Shown here: in pieces, positions 26,331-34,673 of the stretch | Position numbering within the stretch: the stretch's first letter is position 1 | Layout of the letters: every line of letters starts with the position of its first letter | From: Candidatus Polarisedimenticolaceae bacterium | GTDB taxonomy: Bacteria > Acidobacteriota > Polarisedimenticolia > Polarisedimenticolales > DASRJG01 | DNA length: 64,000 nucleotides | Assembly (NCBI GenBank): GCA_036376135.1 | Contig: DASVAW010000164.1 | Coordinates: 1 to 64,000, forward strand | Reading direction: 5' to 3' | The notes under the pieces: generated by a model | Database searches by the model: none | Told to the model about the DNA's origin: nothing | The model's input: only the letters and a program-made list of their open reading frames with translations | Position numbers and translations under genes: made by a program

Positions 26331-27305
26331 TCATTTCGCGGCGAGCGTGACGCGCCCGTCGCCCGCCCGGGCCTTCCGGCCGCTGGGCAGGTCCAGGCTC
26401 CCCGAGCCGGCGGCCGCGAGCTTCAACAGGGCCTCGACGTGTTTCGCCGAGATCCGGCGCGGATCGCAACCCGCCTGCTCGAGGGCCATCCGCGCGGCCC
26501 GCCCCGCGAGCGCCGGAGCGAGAGCCGCGAGTCCCCGCGCGTCGAGCACGACCGTATCGCCGTCCCTTCCACCGAGGCGCATCAGCCACGCCGCCGCCTC
26601 GCGGTCGAGGTGCGCCGCGTCGACGCGCAGGCGCTCGGCCGCCTGCGCGAGGTGCCGGGCCGCCTCGGGGTTGAGCGCCTCGGCGAGCGCCGGGACAACG
26701 AGCCGGCGGAGGCGATTGCGGTCGTAGGCGGCGCTGCGATTGGAGGGGTCGTCGCGCCAGGCCAGGCGGTGCCGCACGAGCCAGACGCGCAGCTCCATGC
26801 GGGACAGGCCGAGCGCGGGCCGGATGAACGGGCCCGGGCCGGCCGGCGCCATGCCCGCGAGCGCCGCCGGTCCCGCGCCGCGCGCGAGCCGCATCAGGAT
26901 CGTCTCCGCTTGGTCGTCGAGGGTGTGCCCGAGCGCGACGTGCTCCGACCCGGAGAGCCCCGCGACCTCGAGCAGGAAACCGCGCCGCACGCGCCGGGCC
27001 GCTTCCTCGGGGGACTCGTCCCGCCGACGCATCTTCGCGACGTCGCGGCGATCGGCGACGCACGGGAGGCCGAGCGCCTCGGCGAGCCCCTCGACGAACC
27101 GCCGGTCGGCGGTGGACCCGCGCCGGAGCGCGTGGTCGAGGTGGGCCACGACGAGCGTGAGGCCCCTGGGCTTCGCGAGGCGGCGGAGCAGGTGGAGCAG
27201 CGCGACCGAATCGCCGCCGCCCGACACCGCCACGACGACGGCGGCGTTGGGTGGGACGAGCTCGAGCGCGGCGCGCCGGAAGGCGATCTCCGTGCGGTCG
27301 GCCAC
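26331..27305 (-). CDS. tilS: tRNA(Ile)-lysidine synthetase
   Basis: The 324-residue enzyme modifies C34 of the AUA-reading isoleucine tRNA with lysine. The ATP-binding P-loop is SGGGDS (28-33), followed by HLDHALR, GHTLDDQAET and the substrate region DDPSNRSAAYDRNRLR. It is a short form, closer in size to Aquifex TilS than to the 430-residue E. coli enzyme, and the C-terminal domain is reduced. It lies in the hpt-ftsH neighbourhood, a common association. Confidence 0.94.
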   Translation of the reverse strand: MADRTEIAFRRAALELVPPNAAVVVAVSGGGDSVALLHLLRRLAKPRGLTLVVAHLDHALRRGSTADRRFVEGLAEALGLPCVADRRDVAKMRRRDESPEEAARRVRRGFLLEVAGLSGSEHVALGHTLDDQAETILMRLARGAGPAALAGMAPAGPGPFIRPALGLSRMELRVWLVRHRLAWRDDPSNRSAAYDRNRLRRLVVPALAEALNPEAARHLAQAAERLRVDAAHLDREAAAWLMRLGGRDGDTVVLDARGLAALAPALAGRAARMALEQAGCDPRRISAKHVEALLKLAAAGSGSLDLPSGRKARAGDGRVTLAAK

Positions 27306-27311
27306 GCGCGC

Positions 27312-27911
27312 CTAGAACCGGAACTCGGCCGGGTCGGCGCCGACGGCCGCGGCGAACCGCCGGATCGCCTGCTCCAGCTCGTCCATGAGCGAGCCCGTGA
27401 AGCCGCGGGCGTCGAGGGCCATCTGCACCGCCCGGTGGTAGGCGGCCATGGTGTGGGGCGGCCGCTTGAAACGCCGCCAGACGTCGGTCGTGGGCAGGTC
27501 CTCGATCCGCGCCTGATCGAGGTCCCAGAGGAGGCTGCGGAGGTTGTGGATCTTGTCTGCGGCGCACGTCGGGAGCGCCAGGTCGGAGGCGACGCGGATC
27601 TGATCGCAATAGACGCGCTTGCGTTTCTCCCAGGGCATCTTCTTGTCGGGCTCGGAGAGGTCCGCCACGGCGCGTGTGATCTCGGGGCCGAAGGCCTCCT
27701 CGATCTCGTCGCGGTCGACGGGGGTGTCCTCGAGCACGTCGTGCAGGAGCGCGACGATCGCGTGGTCGACGCCGTGGCCGTGGGAGAGCACGATCATCGA
27801 AACCGCGACGACGTGGCTGAAGTAGGGGTTGTCGGTCCCCTTGCGCATCTGACCGCGGTGGGCCCGCTCCGCGAAGAGGATCGCCTGATCCAGTCGCCGA
27901 TAGGGGTGCAT
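27312..27911 (-). CDS. HD-domain hydrolase, RelA/SpoT (Mesh1)-like
   Basis: The 199-residue protein matches the HD hydrolase half of RelA/SpoT proteins: AERAHRGQMRKGTDNPYFSH near 14-33, ALLHDVLEDT near 53-62 and ADKIHNLRSL near 117-126. The metal ligands H32, H56-D57 and D118 are present. There is no synthetase, TGS or ACT domain, so this is a stand-alone small hydrolase like Mesh1, which breaks down (p)ppGpp. It lies 6 bases before tilS on the same strand. Confidence 0.85.
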   Translation of the reverse strand: MHPYRRLDQAILFAERAHRGQMRKGTDNPYFSHVVAVSMIVLSHGHGVDHAIVALLHDVLEDTPVDRDEIEEAFGPEITRAVADLSEPDKKMPWEKRKRVYCDQIRVASDLALPTCAADKIHNLRSLLWDLDQARIEDLPTTDVWRRFKRPPHTMAAYHRAVQMALDARGFTGSLMDELEQAIRRFAAAVGADPAEFRF

Positions 27912-27920
27912 GGCGCGAGG

Positions 27921-29618
27921 CTACCTTCCGCCCGCGACCAGCGCCAGATTTTCCCGGCGCCTTCCGACCAGGCGCGAGGACATCCGGAGCAGCGGGACGT
28001 GCGCGATCGCGGCAAGCGCCAGGAACGCCGCGGCGACCGCCGCGGCCGCGAGCGAATGGCGCCACGCCCACGCCGCGAGCCCCGCCGCCGCGAGGGGGAC
28101 GGCGAAGCTCGTCGAGGTGACGATCGACAGGAGCGTGGCCCCGAGCATGTTCGGGTTGCCGGCGGCGTTGAGCTTGTTGAGGTCGGCCGTCCGGGGAAAC
28201 GAGGCGGAGATCGCGATCGCGGCCGGCGAGACGCACAGGAACGCCCCCAAGGCGACGCACACGGCCGCGATCCAGAAGCCGCCGCTCCCGCCGCTTCCGA
28301 GCGCCAGCGCGACGAGCCCGCTCAGCGCGAACGACGCGAGGTAGACCAGCGCGAACCCCGCGGACTTCCCCGCGACGAACCGCCGGTCGTCGATCGGCCC
28401 CAGGAACTGGAGGGCGAGCCCCGTGCGATCCGTGGCGAAGGCGTTCGCCATGAGCGGCTGCAGCCCGAGCAGCGAGAAGAACGCCGCCCCCAGGAGCAGC
28501 AGCGGGCCGCCCGCCGCCTGCACGAGCCAGTGCCCCGAGGAGTCGTCGAGCAGCCTCGAGAACAACACGACGGTGAGCGGCGGGAAGAACGCGTTGATCC
28601 GCCCGCGAACCGTGCGCGTCCAGGTGCGCGCCTGCGTCCACGCCACCGCCGACGCTTCCGCGCCCATCCCGGGGATGCGCGCGAGCCCCCCGACCGCCCG
28701 CCCGCGTCCGCGTGCGCCGCCTCCCGCGGGCGCGTCGAGGATCCTCCCGCAGGCGTATCCCGACGCGGCGAGGAGGATCCCCGCTCCCGCGGCGAGCCCG
28801 CCGAGTCCGATCGCGGTCTCGCGTGCGTTCCCCGTGACCCCTCCGCGCGCCGCCCGCGTCCACAGCAGGTTCGGAAGCGGCTGCGTCCACGCCGGCCAAC
28901 CGGCGGTCCGCGTCACGCGCACGACGCGCGGCTCGCCGGGGGGGCGTCGCTTGGCCTGCGTCCAGTACGACGGCAGGAACGCGACGAGGCCCACCGCCAG
29001 GATCGCCGCCACCGTCAGCGCCTCTCCGCGCCGCCGGTCGCGGAACAGCCACTGCATGCAGAAACCCAGCGTCGCGCCGAGCGTCGCGAGCGTGAGGAGG
29101 AACAAGGCCGCGGCGAGCACGGCGACCGCCGCCGCGCCGGGGCGTCCTCCCGCCAGAAGCCCGACCGGGAACAACGCGAGGGCGGGGAGGACCAGGAGGA
29201 CGAACGGATCGACGAGCCACGAGGCCACCTCGGCGAGGTGGAACCATCGCCGCGGCAGCGGGAGCAGCAGCAGGCGGGCGAGGTTCTGCGTCCCTTGCGA
29301 CAGGCGGACGACGGGACCGGCGAGGACGGCGACGAGGGAGAAGGCGAGGAACGCCTGGAACACCTCGAAGACGGGGCCGATCGCGTCGGGATCCCCGGCG
29401 GTCCGGTAGCCGCCCCACGCGGCGAGCCCGCCGAAGAAGGCCGCCATCGGGATCACGGCGAGGGCGACGAGCGCGGTCCCCACGAGCCCGGCGATCCGCG
29501 AGAAGCGCTCCATCCCGTCGCGTCGGGCGCCCCCGCGAAGGCCGTTGACGGTGAGCCGGAAGCGCAGCCACGCCATCGCCCGGAGCAACGCCCAAGGACG
29601 GATCCGCTCGCGGCTCAC
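27921..29618 (-). CDS. ABC-2-like exporter permease, 565 residues
   Basis: The product is very hydrophobic with about 12 membrane helices in two halves of six, split by a polar stretch at about 270-320. It starts at GTG overlapping the ATPase stop by 4 bases (GTGA), so it is the partner of the ABC ATPase encoded just upstream. It shows no homology I can name beyond ABC-2-type or putative ABC exporter permeases. Substrate unknown. Confidence 0.8.
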   Translation of the reverse strand: MSRERIRPWALLRAMAWLRFRLTVNGLRGGARRDGMERFSRIAGLVGTALVALAVIPMAAFFGGLAAWGGYRTAGDPDAIGPVFEVFQAFLAFSLVAVLAGPVVRLSQGTQNLARLLLLPLPRRWFHLAEVASWLVDPFVLLVLPALALFPVGLLAGGRPGAAAVAVLAAALFLLTLATLGATLGFCMQWLFRDRRRGEALTVAAILAVGLVAFLPSYWTQAKRRPPGEPRVVRVTRTAGWPAWTQPLPNLLWTRAARGGVTGNARETAIGLGGLAAGAGILLAASGYACGRILDAPAGGGARGRGRAVGGLARIPGMGAEASAVAWTQARTWTRTVRGRINAFFPPLTVVLFSRLLDDSSGHWLVQAAGGPLLLLGAAFFSLLGLQPLMANAFATDRTGLALQFLGPIDDRRFVAGKSAGFALVYLASFALSGLVALALGSGGSGGFWIAAVCVALGAFLCVSPAAIAISASFPRTADLNKLNAAGNPNMLGATLLSIVTSTSFAVPLAAAGLAAWAWRHSLAAAAVAAAFLALAAIAHVPLLRMSSRLVGRRRENLALVAGGR

Positions 29619-30388
29619 GCTCCGCCGCCGAGCCAGTCGAGTGCCGCGCCCCGGCGTTCTTCCGCTCCCACGAGCCCGAGGAAGATCTCCTCGAGGGTGT
29701 TTCCCCCCACCGCCGCGCGACGCAGCTCCTCCATCGGCCCCTGGGCGACGAGACTCCCCCGGTGGATGACTCCGACGTGGTCGCACAGTCGCTCGACGAT
29801 CTCGAGGATGTGCGAGGTCACGAAGATCGTCCCGCCTCCTTTCACGTACCCCGCCAGAAGATCCTTGATCTGGCGCGAGGCGATCGCGTCGATCCCCTCG
29901 AACGGCTCGTCGAGGAAGAGCAGGCGCGGCGCGGGGAGAAGCGCGGCCGCGAGGGCGAGCTTCTTGCGCATGCCGTGCGAGAAGTCGGTGACGAGCGCAT
30001 CGCCGGCGGAGACGAGGTCCATCAGCGCGAGCAGCTCGCCCGCGCGGGAGCGGATCGTCGCGAGGTCGAGGCCGTGCACGCGCCCGACGAAGGCCAGCGT
30101 CTCTCCCGCCGTCAGACGATCGAAGAGCGCAAGGTCCTCGGGGACGACCCCCACGCGGCGCTTCACCCCGATGGGATCGGCCGCCGGGTCCATCCCGAGG
30201 ATGCGCGTCGTCCCCGAGGTCGGGCGCAGGAGGCCCGTGAGGCACTTGATCGTCGTCGACTTCCCCGCGCCGTTGGGGCCGAGGAAGCCGTAGAGGCTTC
30301 CCTTGGGAACGGCGAGGTTGATCCCGTCCACCGCGGTGAACGTGCCGAAGGTGCGTCTCAGGCCGAACGTCTCGAGGGCGAGTTCCAT
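29615..30388 (-). CDS. ABC transporter ATPase, DRA/CcmA type
   Basis: The 257-residue protein has Walker A (GPNGAGKST), a signature-region variant FSHGMRKKLALAAALL (in place of LSGGQ), Walker B (RLLFLDEPFEGID) and switch region VTSHILEIVERL. The FSHGMRKK form is typical of ATPases of ABC-2 exporters. It is followed, with a 4-base overlap, by a 12-helix permease. A TACAAT box and an inverted repeat lie just upstream of its ATG. Confidence 0.92.
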   Translation of the reverse strand: MELALETFGLRRTFGTFTAVDGINLAVPKGSLYGFLGPNGAGKSTTIKCLTGLLRPTSGTTRILGMDPAADPIGVKRRVGVVPEDLALFDRLTAGETLAFVGRVHGLDLATIRSRAGELLALMDLVSAGDALVTDFSHGMRKKLALAAALLPAPRLLFLDEPFEGIDAIASRQIKDLLAGYVKGGGTIFVTSHILEIVERLCDHVGVIHRGSLVAQGPMEELRRAAVGGNTLEEIFLGLVGAEERRGAALDWLGGGA

Positions 30389-30397
30389 GGTCGCGGG

Positions 30398-30423
30398 ATT
30401 GTAGCGGTTGCAGGGATGCAACC
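30398..30423 (-). promoter_or_regulatory. -10 box and 18-bp inverted repeat before the ABC exporter genes
   Basis: Read on the minus strand, TACAAT (30403-30398) lies 9 bases before the ATG at 30388. Directly upstream of it is GGTTGCA-GGGA-TGCAACC (30406-30423), a perfect 7-bp inverted repeat that falls in the -10/-35 spacer. It is a good candidate for a repressor operator. No -35 was recognised. Confidence 0.4.
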
Positions 30424-30496
30424 TCCGCTTGACTGAAACGGGTTGACACCGTTCGTCGCGATGGCGAGGCTCGGCGCACGAATTCCGGGGGTCGCC

Positions 30497-33400
30497 ATGA
30501 CGCCGCTCGCGATCGCGTTGCTCCTCGCCCTTCCGTCCATGCAGGTCGTCGACCGAGCCGGGAAGCCGGTTCCCGGCGCGACCGTCGCGTGCGTCGACCC
30601 GGGTCCCGGGGCCGACCCCTGCAGGAAGGTCCGCTGCGAGGCGGAAGGGTGGATCCCCCTCGAGGTGGAGACGGCAAAGCCGAAAGGCCGTTGCACGCTG
30701 GACCGAGCATTGACCGTGCTCGGCGAGATCCCCGGGCCGCCGCGAGGGAGCCTGGAGGTGCGGCTCGTCTCCGCACGCTCCGCCGACGCCGTCTTGAAGA
30801 CCGCGCCGGCACCGGCCGCCGAGCCGGGCGCGCCGATGCGTTTCGCATTCCCGACGACGCGCGCCGGCTCGTTCCGGCTCGAGGTCGCGCGGGCCTCCGA
30901 CGGCTGGACGTGCCGCACGGAGCTCGGTCCCGTCGCGGGTCGCGTGAGCGTTCCCGTCGGCTGGGTCGAGCCCGCGGTCGTGAACGGCCGCGCGATGGAC
31001 GCGGAGGAGCGTCCGGTCCCGGGACTTCCCGTGCGCTCCTGGCAGGGCCGTGTGCGCGCCGAGCGGAACCCCCCTCCCGTCCGGGGCGCTTGGACGTGCC
31101 GGCAGGACGCCGGTTTCATCCTGAAGACCGACCCCGAAGGCCGGTTCCGACTCCCGGTGGACGGCCGGTTCGAGACGCTCGTCCTCGCCGGCGACCTCGA
31201 GGGGCCCGCGGGGGTCGCGTGGGCGCTGGTCGCGGAGCTCCCGACTCCCCCGATCACCCTGAACGTGCAGCGGCCGGTACGGCTCACCGCGAAAGTCCTG
31301 GATCGCGAGGACCGGCCTCAGGCTTGCAAGGCGCGGCTGTCTGCCGCGAAGCCGCGCGAGGCCGCCTTGATGCTCGCGTTCGGCGTGAAGGACGAGGGGA
31401 CGTGCGATGCCTCCGGTCGGCTCGAGACCGCGTCGTTTCCCCCCTTCGACTGGAATCTGAAGGTGAAACCCGTAGGAGGGATGATGGTGGTCCGCAGCGG
31501 TTCCGCCCCCGCGTCGGGAACCGAGGAGGATCTGGGAGTCCTTCGCAGCGAGGCCGGCGACGGCATCGAGGTGCTGGTCGTGGACCCCGACGATCGACCG
31601 GTGTCCGGCGCCAAAGTCACGGCGAGCGGCTCCGCCGGTATCGTCCTCACCGTCGAGTCGGCGACAGGCCCCGACGGTCGTGCGTCGCTGTCCGGGCTGC
31701 CGCACCACGCGTCGATCCGCGTCGATGTCCGGGCGGCCGGCTTCACACGGCAGGGTCAGCTCACGTCGGCGGGGGGCGAGCCGATTCGCATACGCCTGGA
31801 GCGCGCGTCGAGCCTGTCGGGGACCGTGATCGACGAGGACGCCGAGCCCGTCGCGGGGGCGTTCGCGGAAGTCCTCGGTCCGAAGGGCCTGTCGCGAGCG
31901 GAGTCGCCGACCGGACCGGATGGCCGTTTCATCGTCGACAGCGCGCCGGTGGGAAAGCTGCGCGTGACCGCGAAGGCGGACGGCTACGGCGACGCGAGGC
32001 CGGTGGAGCTCGACCTCGCCGGCGGGGAGCGACGCGAGGGACTCGAGGTCGTATTGCCCCGCGCGGACGGGGTGCGGGGGCGCGTCGTGGATGTCGATGG
32101 GCGGCCCGTCGCGGGGGCGCGTGTGCGGCTGATGCCCGCGTGGGCGATCGAGTCGTATCCGGAGGAGCAGGCTGCGGTGGAGACCCGAAGCGACGCGGAC
32201 GGCTCCTTCACGCTCCCCGGGACGGCCAACGCGGAGCTCGTGTTGATCGCGACCGCGACGGGGTACGGGCCGGCGCTCGACCGCGCGCCCATGGCGCTGG
32301 CCGGCAAGGAGTTGACGCTCACCCTTGCGGCCGAAGCGAAGTTGCGCGTGCGAATCGTCCCCAAGCCGGACACCCCTCGGAACGTGCTCGTCGTCGACGG
32401 CGCCGGCGTGGCCCAGAGTCGCTGGGTCGGGAGCGAGCCGGTGACGTTCGAGGGGCTGGCATCCGGACAAGGCAGGGCGGGATTCGGACGCCGCGACGGG
32501 ACCGCGGTGACGCTCGCCGCGGGCCAGACCGCGGAAACCGACCTTCGCAGCGGCGGCAACGTCTCGGGGACCGTCTCCGCGGACGGCGTGCCGATGACCC
32601 GCGCCCGGGTCTGGGTGCTGCGGCTGCGGGAGCAGGGCTTCGATCGCGTTCGCGGCGCCGAGCCGGACGGCCAGGGTCGTTTCCGCGTCGAGGGATTGCC
32701 GGAAGGGAAGTATCGATTCGTGGCCCTCGCCGCCGACGGCCGCTCCGAGAGGGACGTGCAGGTCGCCGACGGCGGGGAGTCGAATCTCGATCTTCCGATC
32801 GCGCGCGTGCTCGCGATCGTCCGGGTTCGCCTGGAACAGGACGGGCGCCCCGTCGCGGATGCGCAGGCCCAGCTCACGCCCGTGGGCGGTCGTTGCGCGC
32901 AGACCGAGGGCATGTGGAGCTCGGGGGACCCTTGGGGCGTCGGAGTCGAGCTGACCGTGAGCGACGGCGGGTGCGACTTCGGACGGACCGGGGAGGGAGG
33001 GGTCGCCGTCCTCCGCCCGGCGGTCGCCGGCGAGTACACGCTCGCGGTGACCCCGAAGGGATACGAAGCCGTCGAGCGTCGCGTCGTCCTCGATCGCGGC
33101 GAAAACCTGATCGACGTCGCGGTCGGAAAAGGAGCGAGGCCCAAGCTGCGCGTGGTCCTCGATACGGATCCCCCGGGCATCGGCGGCACGCTGATCTGCT
33201 CGATGTCGAACGAAGATGCGTACAGCCTCGGCGGAGTCGCGGGCGTGGCCGAGTGTCCCAACGCGGTGGCCGGTCGAGGACTTCTCGTCTTCAAGATCCT
33301 CGGCTACGGGTTCGGGTGGGCCTCCGTGGACCTGCCGGAAAGCGGCGAGGTCGAGGCCCGCGTGATGGTCCGACGCGGAGGACGCCTCGTCGTGCCGGCC

Positions 33401-33622
33401 GCCGACACGACGGCGCGGCCGGTGCTGGATGACGGCTCCGGCGCTCCGTGGGTTGAGATCGTCAGGCAACTCAACGAGGTGTTCCGGTACGTCGGTGAGG
33501 GGGAGCACGGCCCCGCCTGGGTGATCGACGGCGTCCCGCCCGGCCGCTACGCGGTTTCGGTCGGGGGCGTCGCGCGCGGGGTCGTCGAGGTCACCGCGGG
33601 CGGGGAGGTGGTGGCACGGTGA
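30497..33622 (+). CDS. Large secreted protein with tandem CarboxypepD_reg-like repeats
   Basis: The product is about 1041 residues. It starts with MTPLAIALLLALPSMQVVD, a short signal peptide; in-frame ATG 30461 and TTG 30443 are alternatives. The rest is a chain of beta-sandwich units each with a G-x-V-x-D-x-x-x-x-P-V-x-G-A motif, for example LSGTVIDEDAEPVAGAFAEV near 440, VRGRVVDVDGRPVAGARVRL near 525 and VSGTVSADGVPMTRARVWVL near 690. I count about eight. Such chains form rods on the cell surface or bind sugars or proteins. No catalytic motif was seen. Confidence 0.78.
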   Translation: MTPLAIALLLALPSMQVVDRAGKPVPGATVACVDPGPGADPCRKVRCEAEGWIPLEVETAKPKGRCTLDRALTVLGEIPGPPRGSLEVRLVSARSADAVLKTAPAPAAEPGAPMRFAFPTTRAGSFRLEVARASDGWTCRTELGPVAGRVSVPVGWVEPAVVNGRAMDAEERPVPGLPVRSWQGRVRAERNPPPVRGAWTCRQDAGFILKTDPEGRFRLPVDGRFETLVLAGDLEGPAGVAWALVAELPTPPITLNVQRPVRLTAKVLDREDRPQACKARLSAAKPREAALMLAFGVKDEGTCDASGRLETASFPPFDWNLKVKPVGGMMVVRSGSAPASGTEEDLGVLRSEAGDGIEVLVVDPDDRPVSGAKVTASGSAGIVLTVESATGPDGRASLSGLPHHASIRVDVRAAGFTRQGQLTSAGGEPIRIRLERASSLSGTVIDEDAEPVAGAFAEVLGPKGLSRAESPTGPDGRFIVDSAPVGKLRVTAKADGYGDARPVELDLAGGERREGLEVVLPRADGVRGRVVDVDGRPVAGARVRLMPAWAIESYPEEQAAVETRSDADGSFTLPGTANAELVLIATATGYGPALDRAPMALAGKELTLTLAAEAKLRVRIVPKPDTPRNVLVVDGAGVAQSRWVGSEPVTFEGLASGQGRAGFGRRDGTAVTLAAGQTAETDLRSGGNVSGTVSADGVPMTRARVWVLRLREQGFDRVRGAEPDGQGRFRVEGLPEGKYRFVALAADGRSERDVQVADGGESNLDLPIARVLAIVRVRLEQDGRPVADAQAQLTPVGGRCAQTEGMWSSGDPWGVGVELTVSDGGCDFGRTGEGGVAVLRPAVAGEYTLAVTPKGYEAVERRVVLDRGENLIDVAVGKGARPKLRVVLDTDPPGIGGTLICSMSNEDAYSLGGVAGVAECPNAVAGRGLLVFKILGYGFGWASVDLPESGEVEARVMVRRGGRLVVPAADTTARPVLDDGSGAPWVEIVRQLNEVFRYVGEGEHGPAWVIDGVPPGRYAVSVGGVARGVVEVTAGGEVVAR

Positions 33623-33653
33623 GCGTACAAAAGAGCGTACAATCCGGCGTACA
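33623..33653 (+). promoter_or_regulatory. Three GCGTACA direct repeats spaced 12 bp, toxin-antitoxin operator
   Basis: GCGTACA occurs at 33623-33629, 33635-33641 and 33647-33653, exactly 12 bases apart. TACAAT at 33638-33643, a good -10 box, overlaps the middle copy. The array begins just after the stop of the upstream gene and ends 28 bases before the antitoxin start. This is the expected place for autoregulation by the Phd-type antitoxin. Confidence 0.6.
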
Positions 33654-33681
33654 GCGCCAGCCCGCGCGCCGGAGGTCTCCG

Positions 33682-33963
33682 ATGAAGCCGATCCGCCCGT
33701 CCGCCGACGTCCGTTCCCTCTCCGAATTCCGCGCGAACGTCGCGTCGCTCGTCCAGCAGGTCCAGAAGACCCGGCGGCCGCTGGTGCTCACCGTTCACGG
33801 GCGCGGGGCGGCGGTCCTTCTCGATGCCGAGGTCTATGAAGACCTGATCGAGCGACTCGGGGTGGTCGAGGACATCGAGGCGGGGATCGCCGACCTCGAT
33901 GCCGGGCGAAGCCTGCCTCACGAGGACGTGAAGCGGCGGATCCGGAAGCGGCTCGGCAAGTGA
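33682..33963 (+). CDS. Phd/YefM-type antitoxin
   Basis: The 93-residue protein begins MKPIRPSADVRSLSEFRANV, with a strong GGAGG ribosome site. It has the Phd/YefM pattern: DVRSLSEFRANVASLVQQV, RPLVLTVHGRGAAVLLDAEVYE, then a charged C-terminal arm (AHEDVKRRIRKRL-like) for toxin binding. Such antitoxins bind DNA by their N-terminal half and neutralise the toxin with the C-terminal half. The stop overlaps the toxin start by 4 bases (GTGA). A GTG 63 bases upstream is in frame but lies in the operator repeats. Confidence 0.88.
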   Translation: MKPIRPSADVRSLSEFRANVASLVQQVQKTRRPLVLTVHGRGAAVLLDAEVYEDLIERLGVVEDIEAGIADLDAGRSLPHEDVKRRIRKRLGK

Positions 33964-34328
33964 ACGTGCGTTGGTCGGTTCGAGCGGTGGAACGGTTGAC
34001 GGAGATCGTCACGCACATCGCGATCGACCGGCCCGAGGCCGCGGCGAGGTGGGCGGAGCGGGTGCTCGAGATGACAGACGGGCTTGCGGATCAGCCGCTT
34101 CGCGGACGGCGCGTTCCACAATCGAAGCATCGCGCCGTGCGGGAACTGCTCCTCGGCGAGTACCGGATCTTCTATCGCGTGGCATCCGGTGAAGTCGAGA
34201 TCATCAACGTCCGGCACGGCCGCCGACGCCACGATCCGAACGAGCTCGCCGAGCCTCGCCCGACTACGCCGACGGCGTACGGGACCCGCGTGACGCCCCC
34301 GGCATCACCCACGCCGCCAGCGCCGTGA
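33960..34328 (+). CDS. ParE/RelE-type toxin
   Basis: The 122-residue product matches the RelE/ParE fold: VRWSVRAVERLTEIVTHIA, RAARWAERVLEMTD-like helix, LADQPLRGRRVPQ, VRELLLGEYRIFYRV and IINVRHGRRR. ParE members poison gyrase and RelE members cut mRNA; the sequence is closer to ParE. The last 25 residues (from about 98) are rich in T, P and A and are not part of the fold. This tail overlaps the end of the opposite-strand gene by 65 bases. Confidence 0.88.
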   Translation: MNVRWSVRAVERLTEIVTHIAIDRPEAAARWAERVLEMTDGLADQPLRGRRVPQSKHRAVRELLLGEYRIFYRVASGEVEIINVRHGRRRHDPNELAEPRPTTPTAYGTRVTPPASPTPPAP

Positions 34329-34605
34329 ACGCCGCGACCGAGCCGAGGATCACCCACATCCGGGTCGCGGGCTGGCCCGCCTGCTCGCGGAACGCCGCGA
34401 TCCGCTGGGCCGTCCTCAGCCACTCGAACGCGCCCGCGACGAGCATCGCGCGCAGGGTCCAAGTCGCCCAGGCTTTCCGGACGAACAGCAGGCCGAGCGC
34501 GAGCAGACACAAGACGACGAGCGGGAGCAGCCCGGCGCGGTAGAAGTGCGCGCCGAGCACGACGAGCGCGAGAAACGCCGGGATCGATCGGAAGACGAGC
34601 TTCAT
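34264..34605 (-). CDS. Small membrane protein of unknown function
   Basis: The 113-residue protein begins MKLVFRSIPAFLALVVLGAHF, with GGAGG 5 bases upstream of the ATG. It has three to four membrane helices (about 7-23, 28-46, 50-70 and 88-105). I recognise no family for certain. It lies after the Crp-type regulator on the same strand but is separated from it by the palindromic repeat. It converges with the toxin gene, and their 3' ends overlap. Confidence 0.65.
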   Translation of the reverse strand: MKLVFRSIPAFLALVVLGAHFYRAGLLPLVVLCLLALGLLFVRKAWATWTLRAMLVAGAFEWLRTAQRIAAFREQAGQPATRMWVILGSVAAFTALAAWVMPGASRGSRTPSA

Positions 34606-34617
34606 CGAGGCCTCCGG

Positions 34618-34673
34618 AATTGGGGACAGCAACCTATTTCCGGGGCCCCGGAAATAGGTTGCTGTCCCCATTT
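34618..34673. repeat. REP-like palindrome, 25-bp arms without loop
   Basis: TGGGGACAGCAACCTATTTC followed by CGGGG (34621-34645) is followed at once by its perfect reverse complement (34646-34670). The stop codon of the Crp-type regulator (TAA) lies in the right-hand flank as TAAATGGGG read on the minus strand. It matches the repeats at 53.6 and 58.6 kb base for base over the first 19 bases or so. Confidence 0.9.

Noticed and set aside
30443-30496. TTG or ATG starts at 30443 and 30461 for the large repeat protein, and TTGACA at 30443 as a -35
   Set aside because: The signal peptide begins at 30497. No -10 box lies 16-18 bases after TTGACA, so it is probably chance.
29615-33508. 1297-codon minus-strand frame that includes the ABC ATPase
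   Set aside because: Only the last 257 codons are ATPase; the rest is a shadow of the large plus-strand repeat protein.
33619-33681. Upstream GTG start for the antitoxin (MSVQKSVQSGVQ)
   Set aside because: It translates the operator repeats, while ATG 33682 has a strong GGAGG site and the family start.
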